This document shows positions 44,464 through 52,769 of a stretch of DNA of 64,000 nucleotides, piece by piece. Origin of the DNA: Leptospira abararensis (GTDB taxonomy: Bacteria > Spirochaetota > Leptospiria > Leptospirales > Leptospiraceae); the NCBI RefSeq assembly GCF_016918735.1, contig NZ_JAFFPR010000014.1:1-64000 (forward strand). Direction: 5' to 3'. Position 1 is the first letter of the stretch. Every line of letters begins with the position of its first letter. A program made the translations under genes and the position numbers. The notes under the pieces are model-generated. The model did no database searches. It was not told the DNA's origin and worked only from the letters and a program-made list of their open reading frames with translations.

Positions 44464-45237
44464 ATGAACACTGTCACTCTCCAAACCCACCATACTTATG
44501 TAGCATTGATGGAACTAAATCGTCCCGAAGCAAAAAATGCCATTTCCATCCAACTTTTGGAAGAACTAAGGGAAAGGATTCAAGAGGTTAAAACAAGCAA
44601 GGCACGGGCTCTAGTCATCATTGGTACGGGGGATTCCTTTTGTTCTGGGGCTGATCTAAAGGAAAGAAAATCCATGTCGGACTTACAGGTAAAACAATTC
44701 CTAAAAGATATCAACCTCTGTTTTTCTGAATTGGCAGGTCTTTCTATTCCGACGATTGCAGCGATCAACGGATTTGCTTTCGGGGGCGGATTAGAAATGG
44801 CATTATCATGTGATATTCGTTATGCGAGTGAGTCCGCGCAGATGGGACTTACAGAAACAAAATTAGGAATCATTCCTGGAGCTGGCGGAACACAAAGACT
44901 TTCCCGAATTGTGGGAGAATCCACAGCCAAAGAATGGATATTTTCTGGAAGAAAACTTTCGGGCAAGGAAGCCGTAGCACGAGGTTTGGTATCTCAAATA
45001 TTTGAATCAGACCATTTACGGGAATCTTCTCTTGCCTTGGCACGGGAGATATCGGAATCTGCACCTATTGCGGTTTCTGCTGCTAAAAAAGCCATACATC
45101 GCGGGATGGAATTACCAATAGAATCTGCCCTAGAGTGGGAGAGGTTGTGTTATTTTGAGACAATAGGTACAAAAGATCGAATGGAAGCCTTACAGGCGTT
45201 TGCTGAAAAAAGAAAACCTAATTTTAAGGGAGAATGA
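44464..45237 (+). CDS. Enoyl-CoA hydratase/isomerase (crotonase)
   Basis: This 257-residue protein has the oxyanion-hole segments FCSGADLKE and NGFAFGGGLEMAL. The two glutamates that activate water, Glu111 in GGGLEMAL and Glu131 in TETKLGIIPGAGGTQRL, are both present, so hydratase activity is expected. The IIPGAGG context most resembles AUH/methylglutaconyl-CoA hydratases and short-chain hydratases. dcd starts four bases after the stop, an odd pairing that is probably just transcriptional. Confidence 0.9.
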   Translation: MNTVTLQTHHTYVALMELNRPEAKNAISIQLLEELRERIQEVKTSKARALVIIGTGDSFCSGADLKERKSMSDLQVKQFLKDINLCFSELAGLSIPTIAAINGFAFGGGLEMALSCDIRYASESAQMGLTETKLGIIPGAGGTQRLSRIVGESTAKEWIFSGRKLSGKEAVARGLVSQIFESDHLRESSLALAREISESAPIAVSAAKKAIHRGMELPIESALEWERLCYFETIGTKDRMEALQAFAEKRKPNFKGE

Positions 45238-45240
45238 TCC

Positions 45241-45765
45241 GTGATTTTAACCGGAAAAGAAATTTTAAAAAGACTTGGTAGCGATATTAAAATCGAACCA
45301 TACGATGCTAACTTACTAAACCCAAATTCATATAATTTGCGATTGCATGAAGACCTTCTTGTATATTCGGAATTTCCTTTAGATATGAAAAAACCAAATC
45401 CTGTACAAACTCTGAAGATACCGGAAGAGGGTTTGTTACTCGAACCGGGCACATTGTATTTAGGAAGGACCATCGAATTTACAGAGACTCATAATTTAGT
45501 TCCCATGTTAGAAGGTCGTTCTTCGATTGGGCGACTGGGAATGTTTGTTCATATTACTGCGGGTTTTGGAGATGTAGGGTTTAAAGGTTTTTGGACTTTA
45601 GAAATCCAAGTTACACATCCTTTACGTGTTTATTCAGGTGTTCAGATTTGCCAGATTTTCTACCATACAGTGGAAGGGGAAATCAGCGAATACAAATCAG
45701 GAAAATACCAAGCAAACCAAGGGATTCAACCATCTTTATTGTATAAGGACTTTGAAAAGAAATAG
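45241..45765 (+). CDS. dcd: dCTP deaminase
   Basis: This 174-residue trimeric enzyme deaminates dCTP to dUTP for thymidylate synthesis. Family motifs are LLNPNSYNLRL, VPMLEGRSSIGRLGMFVHITAGFGD (nucleotide binding with the catalytic Arg/Ser region) and GFWTLEIQ (catalytic Glu). The start is GTG with AGGGAG eight bases upstream. Family length is about 175-190, so it is complete. A strong hairpin follows the gene. Confidence 0.95.
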   Translation: MILTGKEILKRLGSDIKIEPYDANLLNPNSYNLRLHEDLLVYSEFPLDMKKPNPVQTLKIPEEGLLLEPGTLYLGRTIEFTETHNLVPMLEGRSSIGRLGMFVHITAGFGDVGFKGFWTLEIQVTHPLRVYSGVQICQIFYHTVEGEISEYKSGKYQANQGIQPSLLYKDFEKK

Positions 45766-45807
45766 ATTCTTGGGTTTTTAGAGAAGAATTTGGAAGTGAA
45801 ATAGAGA

Positions 45808-45833
45808 ACCTGCCTTCTCGGTGGAGGGCAGGT
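45808..45833. terminator. Strong terminator hairpin between dcd and the DUF2147 gene
   Basis: A ten-base-pair stem, ACCTGCCTTC...GAGGGCAGGT (one T-G wobble), has a six-base TCGGTG loop. It lies between the convergent dcd and DUF2147 stops. T-rich sequence follows on both strands, though it is interrupted, so it probably terminates both genes. Confidence 0.7.
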
Positions 45834-45848
45834 ATTTCATGATTACAA

Positions 45849-46373
45849 TTATTTTTTAGCTTTAAAGGTACAATCCCATCGAGCGTCATCTACGCTCATG
45901 TTACCAAGTTTTACCCAGTTGTTTGTCTTTCCAATGAAGGTAATGGAACAGAGTGTCCCCTTCAGATCCAAACGATTCCCACCTTCTAAGGAAGTGAATT
46001 TTCCACAGTAGGTTTTACCATCACGTGGGTTATAGATCTTTCCGTTTTTATATACACCTTCCCCAACATAGTCGAATCCAGTAATAAAAACCATTCCTAG
46101 GTTCGGACGGTTTCTTAGTTTTGGATCTTCGTTGTTATGGTCGAGATACGGAGTACCTGGAACGCCTTTGTCTTTCTCTTTTTCAGGGTAAGCATTGTCT
46201 TTGATACAAACCGTTTTACCGCAGTATTTATCACCACATTTGAAAATTTCGATGACTGAGTCTTTTTCAGGGGGTAGATAGCGGCCTAAAGCAACGTCGG
46301 CCTCTTGGGCAAGTAGAGAACTTCCGGCGAAGAGGATTGCCGTCCATACACTTAAAACAAGTTTTTGATTCAT
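45849..46373 (-). CDS. DUF2147 secreted protein
   Basis: This 174-residue protein has a signal peptide ending in AGSSLLAQ (about residue 23). The mature beta-rich domain starts ALGRYLPPEKDSVIEIF and includes GMVFITGFDYVGEGVYKNGKIYNPRDGKTYCGK, typical of DUF2147. Six cysteines in the mature region suggest disulfides. The family is exported and of unknown function. A ribosome site AAGGA lies five bases before the ATG, and a promoter-like pair lies further upstream. Confidence 0.85.
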   Translation of the reverse strand: MNQKLVLSVWTAILFAGSSLLAQEADVALGRYLPPEKDSVIEIFKCGDKYCGKTVCIKDNAYPEKEKDKGVPGTPYLDHNNEDPKLRNRPNLGMVFITGFDYVGEGVYKNGKIYNPRDGKTYCGKFTSLEGGNRLDLKGTLCSITFIGKTNNWVKLGNMSVDDARWDCTFKAKK

Positions 46374-46406
46374 AAGGATCCTTATTCTATAAAATTGGAT
46401 TCGCTT

Positions 46407-46435
46407 ATTCTGACAGAATTTTGAATCTCTGGCAA
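46407..46435 (-). promoter_or_regulatory. Candidate sigma-70 promoter for the DUF2147 gene
   Basis: Reading the minus strand, TTGCCA (46430-46435) and CAGAAT (46407-46412) are separated by 17 bases and lie about 35 bases before the ATG. The -10 element is imperfect. A palindrome CGATTTTAAATCG at 46491-46503 lies further upstream and might bind a regulator. Confidence 0.38.
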
Positions 46436-46541
46436 GCTGGTTTTTGTAAATTAGCTGTTACAATTTAATAAAATGCCAGATTCATTATAACGATTTTAAA
46501 TCGTATTTTGTATTATGTTTCATTCTAAATCGTTCTATTAA

Positions 46542-46575
46542 GAAAAAGACTAACCTCAATTAATTGAGGCTAGTC
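46542..46575 (-). terminator. Rho-independent terminator overlapping the SpoIIE-TPR stop
   Basis: On the minus strand, GACTAGCCTCAA-TTAA-TTGAGGTTAGTC forms a 12-bp stem with one G-T position, followed directly by TTTTTC. The stem begins within the last codons of the coding sequence and includes the stop codon at 46560-46562. Confidence 0.8.
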
Positions 46576-49500
46576 GCTTTTTCTAATAGTTTTGAAAGTT
46601 TGAGAACATTTTTGTTTGTTGGATCAATGGACTGGGCACGAGTTACGTAAGTAACCGCCCGGTCGACGTTTCCAAGCAATCGGCTAACATCGGCAAGGTT
46701 AATTAAGTTTTGAAAGTTCTCTGGGTCGTATTTCAAAGCTTCCTGTGCTGCTTTTAGTGCACTTTCATAATTCCCGAGTTTTTTCTCGGACATAGCTAAG
46801 TAATACCAATACTCACCTGAACCTTCGTTTTCCTTTAAAAATTCTGTCAGAACTTTTGCTGCAATGTCGTATTCTTTTCCTTTGTAACTCACAAGACCTA
46901 AAAACTTATTTAGTTTTTGGTTGGTTGCATCTCCGAGAAAGGCTTTTTTCATTACCGTAATGGCTCTTTCAATTTCTCCATTTTGATAAAGAACTTTTCC
47001 TTCTTCAAAGGCACCTGAAGTTGTGAGTGCTTCATCCCAATCATCGCCGGGAGTGTCAAAAAAGTCATCAATTGGTTGGTTTGATAAGTCTTCTTTTTCT
47101 GGTGTATGGAGGATTGGAGATCGTTCACTTTTGAAAACAACACTTAACATAGAGATATCATCTGTAATATCTCCCGATTTTTTTACGAGTTTCTCTACTT
47201 CGTAAATATCTCCGTCAGCTTGTTCCACAAAGCGAAGGACCATTGTCTCATCTTCATTAATGGTTCTAACATCTTCATCTGGAGTGAGATCGATATCATC
47301 CCGTCCATCGGAACCAAGAATCAACTGGTCTCCCGGTAGAAGTTGGAAGGTTTGTACTTCGAATGGATATTCTGAATCTAGTCCCAATTTACGAAGTTTT
47401 AATTCATCTTCTATGAAACTAGCCTTACCATCTCGGTAAAGAATACTATAAGGGTGTTCTGCGTTAAAATACCAAATTTTTCCGCTGTCATCATCGATCA
47501 ACATGACTGTTGCCGAGATTACCATCGTTCCACTAAACGATTTGAATACGGCATTGACTTCTTCGTATACGTCTGTTAGCCACTCTTCAGGGGTTCGATT
47601 GAGAATTCTTTTATTACCGGCGGAACGTGCCATGATGGAATTCATGACCACACCCATTACCAAAGAACCACCGGCACCTTGCATGGATTTTCCCATAGCA
47701 TCACCGTTCATCACCATGGTGTAACGATGGAAATCATCAGGTTTTCCTAACTTTAGGTTTCCAGTGATACAAATATCGCCACCAAGATCTCCGGTTTTAT
47801 TTCGGAATTCAAAGGTTTTCTTTTGGTGAACAAAGAAGTCACAACGAATGTTATCTGATTTGTTTGCGTTAAAGAATAATGGTTTTGCAAGGAGGGAAGT
47901 GAGAAAGTAATCACCATCTTGTTGTACTTTCAAACGATGGATCTCATCCATTTTTTCCTGCAATTCTTTGGTTCGTTCCTTCACTTTTTCTTCTAAGTTT
48001 TCTGCGTAGTCTTGGAGTTCGCGTCTTGCGTCACGAATAGAAGAAACCATTCCATTGAAGGATTCTGCAAGGTAACCAATTTCATCATTTACTTTGATGG
48101 GAACTTCTACTTCCAAATTTCCTTGGTTTACTTTTTCCACCCCAGCGAGTAATGCATAGAGTGGATTCACAAGTGCAGAACGAAAGAAAAGCGGGAAAAC
48201 AACTAATAAAACGAACATCACGATCGCAAGAATTACTAATTCGAGTTTTGCCGACTTGTGCATATAAGCCCTGTAATCTCGATAATTAAAACCAACTTCT
48301 CTGTTGATTTTGTTTTTCGAATCATAGGTCATATAAGCTACGTAATGCGAAACACCGTCTAAGTCTTTTCTGTAGTGTCTAGTTAAGTCTGGTTTGAAAT
48401 AACGGAAGAATTTCAACATCTCAACCCGAAGGTCCCTTCCTGAAATTTCCTTCCCGTCCCACTTACAATCGCTTACATGTTTGAGAATAGCATCACGAAA
48501 TGAATCTACGTTTTTAACTTTTTCGACGTATTTGACACCTTCTTCACAAAACTGATCAGGTAGAATGTCCCCGAGTTTGTTAGTATTGATAAAGGTTCTT
48601 CGGTTAAGTTTCTCGATTAACTTAGAGACTTCGGTCTTTAATTCTGCACCTTCAGAATCCGGATTTTCATCCAAAAACTGACTGATCGCATTCTTATAAC
48701 CTTCAAAATAATAGGGTGTTTTAGATAGAATAGATTTAAGAGAATTTCGGTAATCAGATTCTCCAATCGAAACTACTTCATCATACAGGGCTGTATTGTA
48801 AAGATCTGCTTGGACAAGAGGAAGGTCCAGATTTACAGAAGAGGGCAGGTAAGCTTTTTTAAGGTTTTGGCCAGAGGAATCGTATTCGATGACAAATAAA
48901 ATGTCCTTGGAACGTTCGCCCCCTTCCGCAACACGAAGGGCCTTTTGGATGGCAGTATTGTCAAAAGAGGATTCTTTTTCTTGGTCTACCAAGTAACTGA
49001 AGGCCTGCATGATTAGTAGAATTGTAACAAATGAAATTCCTACAATTTTTACCATGAAGGTAGTTCTTTCACTACTATTATTGATAAAAGTAATCGTGAT
49101 AATAAAGAAGGTAAAAGTGAAAAGTAATACAAGCGCTGTTAGGTAAGTAGAACGCTCCATAGCACCATCACGGCTCATTACGTTGGTTATGTTTGGTACT
49201 ACAGCCGCAATGAGAGCCGCAACCAACATGATAATGAGAGTTCCCCGTTTGTCTTTACTAACATGGAATATGCGATACCCAGGAAGGACAAGGAAGTTGA
49301 TAAAAGAATAAGCTGCAATGAATAGACTTAAAATTCGGCTCGGTCCTTCGGAGTTAAAATCCCAATGGTGGGCAGTAAAGTGATACTTTCTTTCCCCTTG
49401 AGAAACGGTAACAAGAAACCAGAGAACAACAACGATGGCGATGGCATAAAGGATAGCCTGGAGGATGGTCGCTGCTTTTGGGTCTTCGTTATCTGGAAAA

Positions 49501-49787
49501 CGAAAAAAGAACTGTCCGAAATGAATGATCCCGAAGATGATAAAACCGCCAGTGATCCAGCGATGGTAAGAAGCAATGGGATGGTAGTAAAAGGCTCCTA
49601 AAAGGTATCCGAACTGAAACAAACACAAAAACAAACAAGCCAACCCCATGTGTTTTGTGGCCACAGTTTTGTCTTTCAGCGAGAAAAAGAATGTAGTCAA
49701 GACCGCAAGGAGGACAGTGACAATTAAACTACCGAATGTATAATAATTTGTTAGTATGTGGTCAAGGGATAAAATGCTTTCACTCAT
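46560..49787 (-). CDS. SpoIIE phosphatase with membrane sensor, HAMP and C-terminal TPRs
   Basis: This 1075-residue protein runs in order as seven or eight membrane helices (about 15-265), a periplasmic sensor (about 270-500), a further helix (about 510-530), HAMP (about 530-585), a coiled coil (about 590-625), a SpoIIE-like domain (about 640-880) and a linker with TPR repeats (about 920-1075). Phosphatase motifs diverge: GGDICITG, MNGDAMGKS in place of DVSGHG, NAEHP in place of NAGHP, GSDGRDD and ITDDIS. The metal aspartates remain, so activity is likely. The TPRs should recruit a partner or substrate. A terminator overlaps the stop. Confidence 0.88.
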   Translation of the reverse strand: MSESILSLDHILTNYYTFGSLIVTVLLAVLTTFFFSLKDKTVATKHMGLACLFLCLFQFGYLLGAFYYHPIASYHRWITGGFIIFGIIHFGQFFFRFPDNEDPKAATILQAILYAIAIVVVLWFLVTVSQGERKYHFTAHHWDFNSEGPSRILSLFIAAYSFINFLVLPGYRIFHVSKDKRGTLIIMLVAALIAAVVPNITNVMSRDGAMERSTYLTALVLLFTFTFFIITITFINNSSERTTFMVKIVGISFVTILLIMQAFSYLVDQEKESSFDNTAIQKALRVAEGGERSKDILFVIEYDSSGQNLKKAYLPSSVNLDLPLVQADLYNTALYDEVVSIGESDYRNSLKSILSKTPYYFEGYKNAISQFLDENPDSEGAELKTEVSKLIEKLNRRTFINTNKLGDILPDQFCEEGVKYVEKVKNVDSFRDAILKHVSDCKWDGKEISGRDLRVEMLKFFRYFKPDLTRHYRKDLDGVSHYVAYMTYDSKNKINREVGFNYRDYRAYMHKSAKLELVILAIVMFVLLVVFPLFFRSALVNPLYALLAGVEKVNQGNLEVEVPIKVNDEIGYLAESFNGMVSSIRDARRELQDYAENLEEKVKERTKELQEKMDEIHRLKVQQDGDYFLTSLLAKPLFFNANKSDNIRCDFFVHQKKTFEFRNKTGDLGGDICITGNLKLGKPDDFHRYTMVMNGDAMGKSMQGAGGSLVMGVVMNSIMARSAGNKRILNRTPEEWLTDVYEEVNAVFKSFSGTMVISATVMLIDDDSGKIWYFNAEHPYSILYRDGKASFIEDELKLRKLGLDSEYPFEVQTFQLLPGDQLILGSDGRDDIDLTPDEDVRTINEDETMVLRFVEQADGDIYEVEKLVKKSGDITDDISMLSVVFKSERSPILHTPEKEDLSNQPIDDFFDTPGDDWDEALTTSGAFEEGKVLYQNGEIERAITVMKKAFLGDATNQKLNKFLGLVSYKGKEYDIAAKVLTEFLKENEGSGEYWYYLAMSEKKLGNYESALKAAQEALKYDPENFQNLINLADVSRLLGNVDRAVTYVTRAQSIDPTNKNVLKLSKLLEKATSLN

Positions 49788-49857
49788 AGGGTCTTCTAGT
49801 TGCTAATTTAATACGAAATCGTAACAGGCAGAAATTCGAAATCAATCCATTTTCCTA

Positions 49858-49903
49858 CCTTCCCGAGCAAATCAGTCAGTCGCCTTTTTGCCCGGAGGGA
49901 AGG
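49858..49903. repeat. Long imperfect inverted repeat downstream of rlpA
   Basis: The outer arms are CCTTCCC and GGGAAGG (7 bp) and the inner arms are CGAGCAAA and TTTGCCCG (8 bp with one wobble), around a 15-base loop containing TCAGTCAGTC. It lies between the rlpA-like stop and the SpoIIE-TPR start. It could act as terminator for the first or leader structure for the second. There is no T-run. Confidence 0.45.
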
Positions 49904-49910
49904 ATAAAAA

Positions 49911-50795
49911 TTAACGATTTGCGATAAAACAATCAATCCCGTCGTATTTCAATTTTGATTTGAGAGATTCGGCTTTTGTGCGGTCTGCAAAATCCCCAAC
50001 TTGAACTACGAACTTTCCATCTCGTGGAGTTACGAACACAGATTGGTTGTATTCAGATTTCATGTTTTCTTGGTATTTTAATGCTCTTTCTTTTTCTTGA
50101 AAGACACCAACTTGAACAGTAAAACCTTTCCCAGCTGCTACTGGTTTCGCTACACCTGGTTTTACCGGTGTCAGTTTTTCTGGTTTTGTTGGAGCATCAT
50201 CCAAAAGATCCGCATCATCTAAATCATCTCCAAGATCATCTTCCCCTTTTTTGAGAACTTTGATCCCTACTTTGGTAATCCCTTTGTCTTTAAACTCAAG
50301 AATCTCCGCAGTTTTTTCAGATACATCAACAATTCGTTCATCCACAAAAGGCCCACGATCATTGATACGAACTACCGCTTCCTTATTGTTTTCCAGGTTC
50401 TGGATTTTGATCACACTTCCGATGGGTAATGTTCTATGAGCACCCGTCATCTTCATTCGATCAAAAGGCTCACCACTCGCGGTAGGACGACCTTGGAACT
50501 TTTGTCCATACCAAGAAGACAATCCAACTTCATCAAACTGATCCGCTGGTTTTTTGGTTGGGATTGCTGCGGCAACAACAGGTGTTGCTGTTTTTGCATT
50601 AGAATCTAAATCGTCAATGATGGAGCGAGCCACTGGATCTTCCGATTTAGTGTTACTTGCCGGTTTTGACTTTCCAGACCGTTCGAAAAAAATATCTTCC
50701 GGATCGCCGGAAGCACTATAATCTCTTCGGGTAGCATCTGCAGAACTGCAGGACACTAGCCACAATACTATGGATATAAGTATGAGTCTTTGCAT
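49911..50795 (-). CDS. rlpA: RlpA-like lipoprotein with SPOR domain
   Basis: This 294-residue lipoprotein has the signal MQRLILISIVLWLVSC (Cys16). The double-psi beta barrel (about 85-185) carries GLSSWYGQKFQGRPTASGEPFD and RINDRGPFVDERIVDVS, which match RlpA, a septal lytic transglycosylase acting on glycans without stem peptides. A SPOR domain (about 222-294, FTVQVGVFQEKE...FVVQVGDFADRTKAE) binds such denuded septal peptidoglycan. The linker is rich in Asp, Pro and Lys. The ribosome site AGGAAGGGG is strong. Confidence 0.93.
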   Translation of the reverse strand: MQRLILISIVLWLVSCSSADATRRDYSASGDPEDIFFERSGKSKPASNTKSEDPVARSIIDDLDSNAKTATPVVAAAIPTKKPADQFDEVGLSSWYGQKFQGRPTASGEPFDRMKMTGAHRTLPIGSVIKIQNLENNKEAVVRINDRGPFVDERIVDVSEKTAEILEFKDKGITKVGIKVLKKGEDDLGDDLDDADLLDDAPTKPEKLTPVKPGVAKPVAAGKGFTVQVGVFQEKERALKYQENMKSEYNQSVFVTPRDGKFVVQVGDFADRTKAESLKSKLKYDGIDCFIANR

Positions 50796-50893
50796 AACTT
50801 TCCCCTTCCTCTGGACTCTTGTGTGTACCTTTCGGAAGGTTTTTCCAATCTCCTGATAATTTTTCTCGAGGGAGATTCGTTTCTGAAACGATA

Positions 50894-51808
50894 ATGGCTA
50901 GTATGGCACAAGAAATCCAAACTCTATTCAATGAGGCAGTCCGTTTGGAGCGAAACGGGGAGTTTGATCGTGCCGAAACCCAATACAAAATTTTGCTCGG
51001 AAAAGACCCGAATTATCATCTGGCCTTACAAAACTTGGGTGTAATTTACGCCAAACAAGGAAAACATGCAGAAGCAATTCCTTTGTTTTCTAAAGCATAC
51101 AAACTCCATGCAAATGTCAAAAACTGTTATAATTTAGCTGTTTCCCTTTACAAACACGAGGAAACAGAAAAAGCCATTAGTTTTTTAAAACAAACCTTAA
51201 CCTTCGAAAAGAAGTTTATTTCTGCACACCTATTGCTCGCACAGGCCTATCAGAAGTTAGGCAATGATGAAAAAACCGAAGTATATCTAACTAATGTTAT
51301 TAAAATCGAACCAGACCATAAATCAGCTTTAGGAGGGCTTGCGATGTTTTACTACGAAAGGAATCGTTTTCCAGAAAGTTTAAAAATGATTGAACGTTAC
51401 TTGATTCTGTATCCCGGAAATGCTCAATTAAAGATCATACAATCTGAAATCCTCGCCAAACAGGGAAACTATAAAGCATCGGCCACTTTGCTTGCCACAA
51501 TGGTCAAAGAGGATGCGGGATTTACAAACTTTAACGAAAGTTTGCAAGCTGCTTGGAAAGAGGAAGATGGAATTGCAAATGAAAGTTTGCATCGGATCCA
51601 ATCCAAGGCCAAAATGAAATTAAAGGAATTCCAAACCAAATTAGAACTTTCTAAAGAGAATCCAGATGAGTTTTCTCCACCGGATGCACAAGAAGCTTTG
51701 GATTTAAGTTTGTTATATCTTTTCAATGGCAACCCCGAAAAAGCGATGCAATATTTGGTATTTGCTCAAAAGATGAAGGAAAAGACAGATCCAGACAGGC
51801 CATCCTAG
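50894..51808 (+). CDS. TPR-repeat protein
   Basis: The ATG at 50894 (or 50903) gives about 304 residues with no signal peptide. Tetratricopeptide repeats fill residues 5-190, with consensus positions as in NGEFDRAETQYKILLGKDPNYHLAL and QGKHAEAIPLFSKAYKL. A charged helix-rich tail follows. The role is protein-protein contact in the cytoplasm; no partner is evident. An SD-like GGGAGA is 20 bases upstream, which is far, so initiation may be weak. The next TPR gene starts two bases after the stop. Confidence 0.78.
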   Translation: MASMAQEIQTLFNEAVRLERNGEFDRAETQYKILLGKDPNYHLALQNLGVIYAKQGKHAEAIPLFSKAYKLHANVKNCYNLAVSLYKHEETEKAISFLKQTLTFEKKFISAHLLLAQAYQKLGNDEKTEVYLTNVIKIEPDHKSALGGLAMFYYERNRFPESLKMIERYLILYPGNAQLKIIQSEILAKQGNYKASATLLATMVKEDAGFTNFNESLQAAWKEEDGIANESLHRIQSKAKMKLKEFQTKLELSKENPDEFSPPDAQEALDLSLLYLFNGNPEKAMQYLVFAQKMKEKTDPDRPS

Positions 51809-51809
51809 A

Positions 51810-52733
51810 TTGAAATTTCGTATTTTATACATTCTATTTCTTTGTAATATTTTAATTCTAATGGGATGTAGATATCCTATTGCAAAACAAGAGGATTTGG
51901 AATCCGATTCCTTGTTTATAGAAGTGACGGGTTCCCGTGCTACAGAGTGCAATGCAGAAGGAATTCGGTTGTCCAAAACCATTCAACTGGACCAAGCAGA
52001 ATCCGTTTGGGATAAATGCATTCAAACCAATCCGAACGAAGTAGCCGTCCATTTGAACCGAATTCGATTTTATTTTTTGTTAGATGAATACGAACTCTTA
52101 AAGCAAAAAGTGGCGAAAGAAGCTCCCTCAAGGTCTTCTGTCACCTACACCAATATTTTAAAAGAATTGGAAGTTCGTTTGCGGAATGATGAGAAGGTTG
52201 TTTTACTTGATGCCCTATCGCGCGTAAAGGGATGGGAATTGTTTGCCTATGAAGAGTTAGCAAATTATTATTTGCAAACAGGTAACTATGCTTATGCGGA
52301 AAGTTATTTCAATCAAATTTTAGAAGTAGTCCCCTTCCATGAGAACGCACTTTATGGAATGGCAGACATCCAAGTCCAAAAAAATAATTGGTATAGTTTA
52401 TTGGATTATGCAAAATCCTTGGAAGTTGCCTCTAAAAAGAATAAGGAATTTCATTTTTACTTTGTAAAGGCCAATTATGAATTGGGTCGTTATGAAGAGG
52501 CTTTGAAGTGGGCAGAATCGGCTACTGCGAGTGAAAAAACACAAGTCGGATTTTTAGAAATTTGGCGTGATACTTTACTTGTTTTGAAAGATTTCCCAAA
52601 ATGGGATGGGCTTTTGCCTTACTACCGTAAGGCGATAGAAAAAGGGTATTCGGTTCCAGAGTCGGTATTCTTTCCTACTCTTTCCAAAGAAGGAAAGGAT
52701 GTAAGGAAAGCTTCTCGTTCCGGAAGAAGTTAG
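51810..52733 (+). CDS. TPR-repeat lipoprotein
   Basis: This 307-residue protein starts at a TTG two bases after the previous stop, so it depends on coupling. The signal KFRILYILFLCNILILMGC leads to lipidation at Cys20. The mature part has TPR-like helix pairs (for example AYAESYFNQILEVVPFHENALYGMADIQ and GRYEEALKWAESA). With the cytoplasmic TPR gene before it, this could be one envelope-associated module with parts on both sides of the inner membrane, which is inference. Confidence 0.75.
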   Translation: MKFRILYILFLCNILILMGCRYPIAKQEDLESDSLFIEVTGSRATECNAEGIRLSKTIQLDQAESVWDKCIQTNPNEVAVHLNRIRFYFLLDEYELLKQKVAKEAPSRSSVTYTNILKELEVRLRNDEKVVLLDALSRVKGWELFAYEELANYYLQTGNYAYAESYFNQILEVVPFHENALYGMADIQVQKNNWYSLLDYAKSLEVASKKNKEFHFYFVKANYELGRYEEALKWAESATASEKTQVGFLEIWRDTLLVLKDFPKWDGLLPYYRKAIEKGYSVPESVFFPTLSKEGKDVRKASRSGRS

Positions 52734-52769
52734 CCATTAAATTAAAAATTCAAATCCTAAAGATAGAGT

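Noticed and set aside
46374..46559. Small RNA or riboswitch in the AT-rich gap before the DUF2147 gene
   Set aside because: I see a promoter-like pair, a 13-base palindrome and the terminator of the next gene, but no conserved riboswitch core or stable fold.
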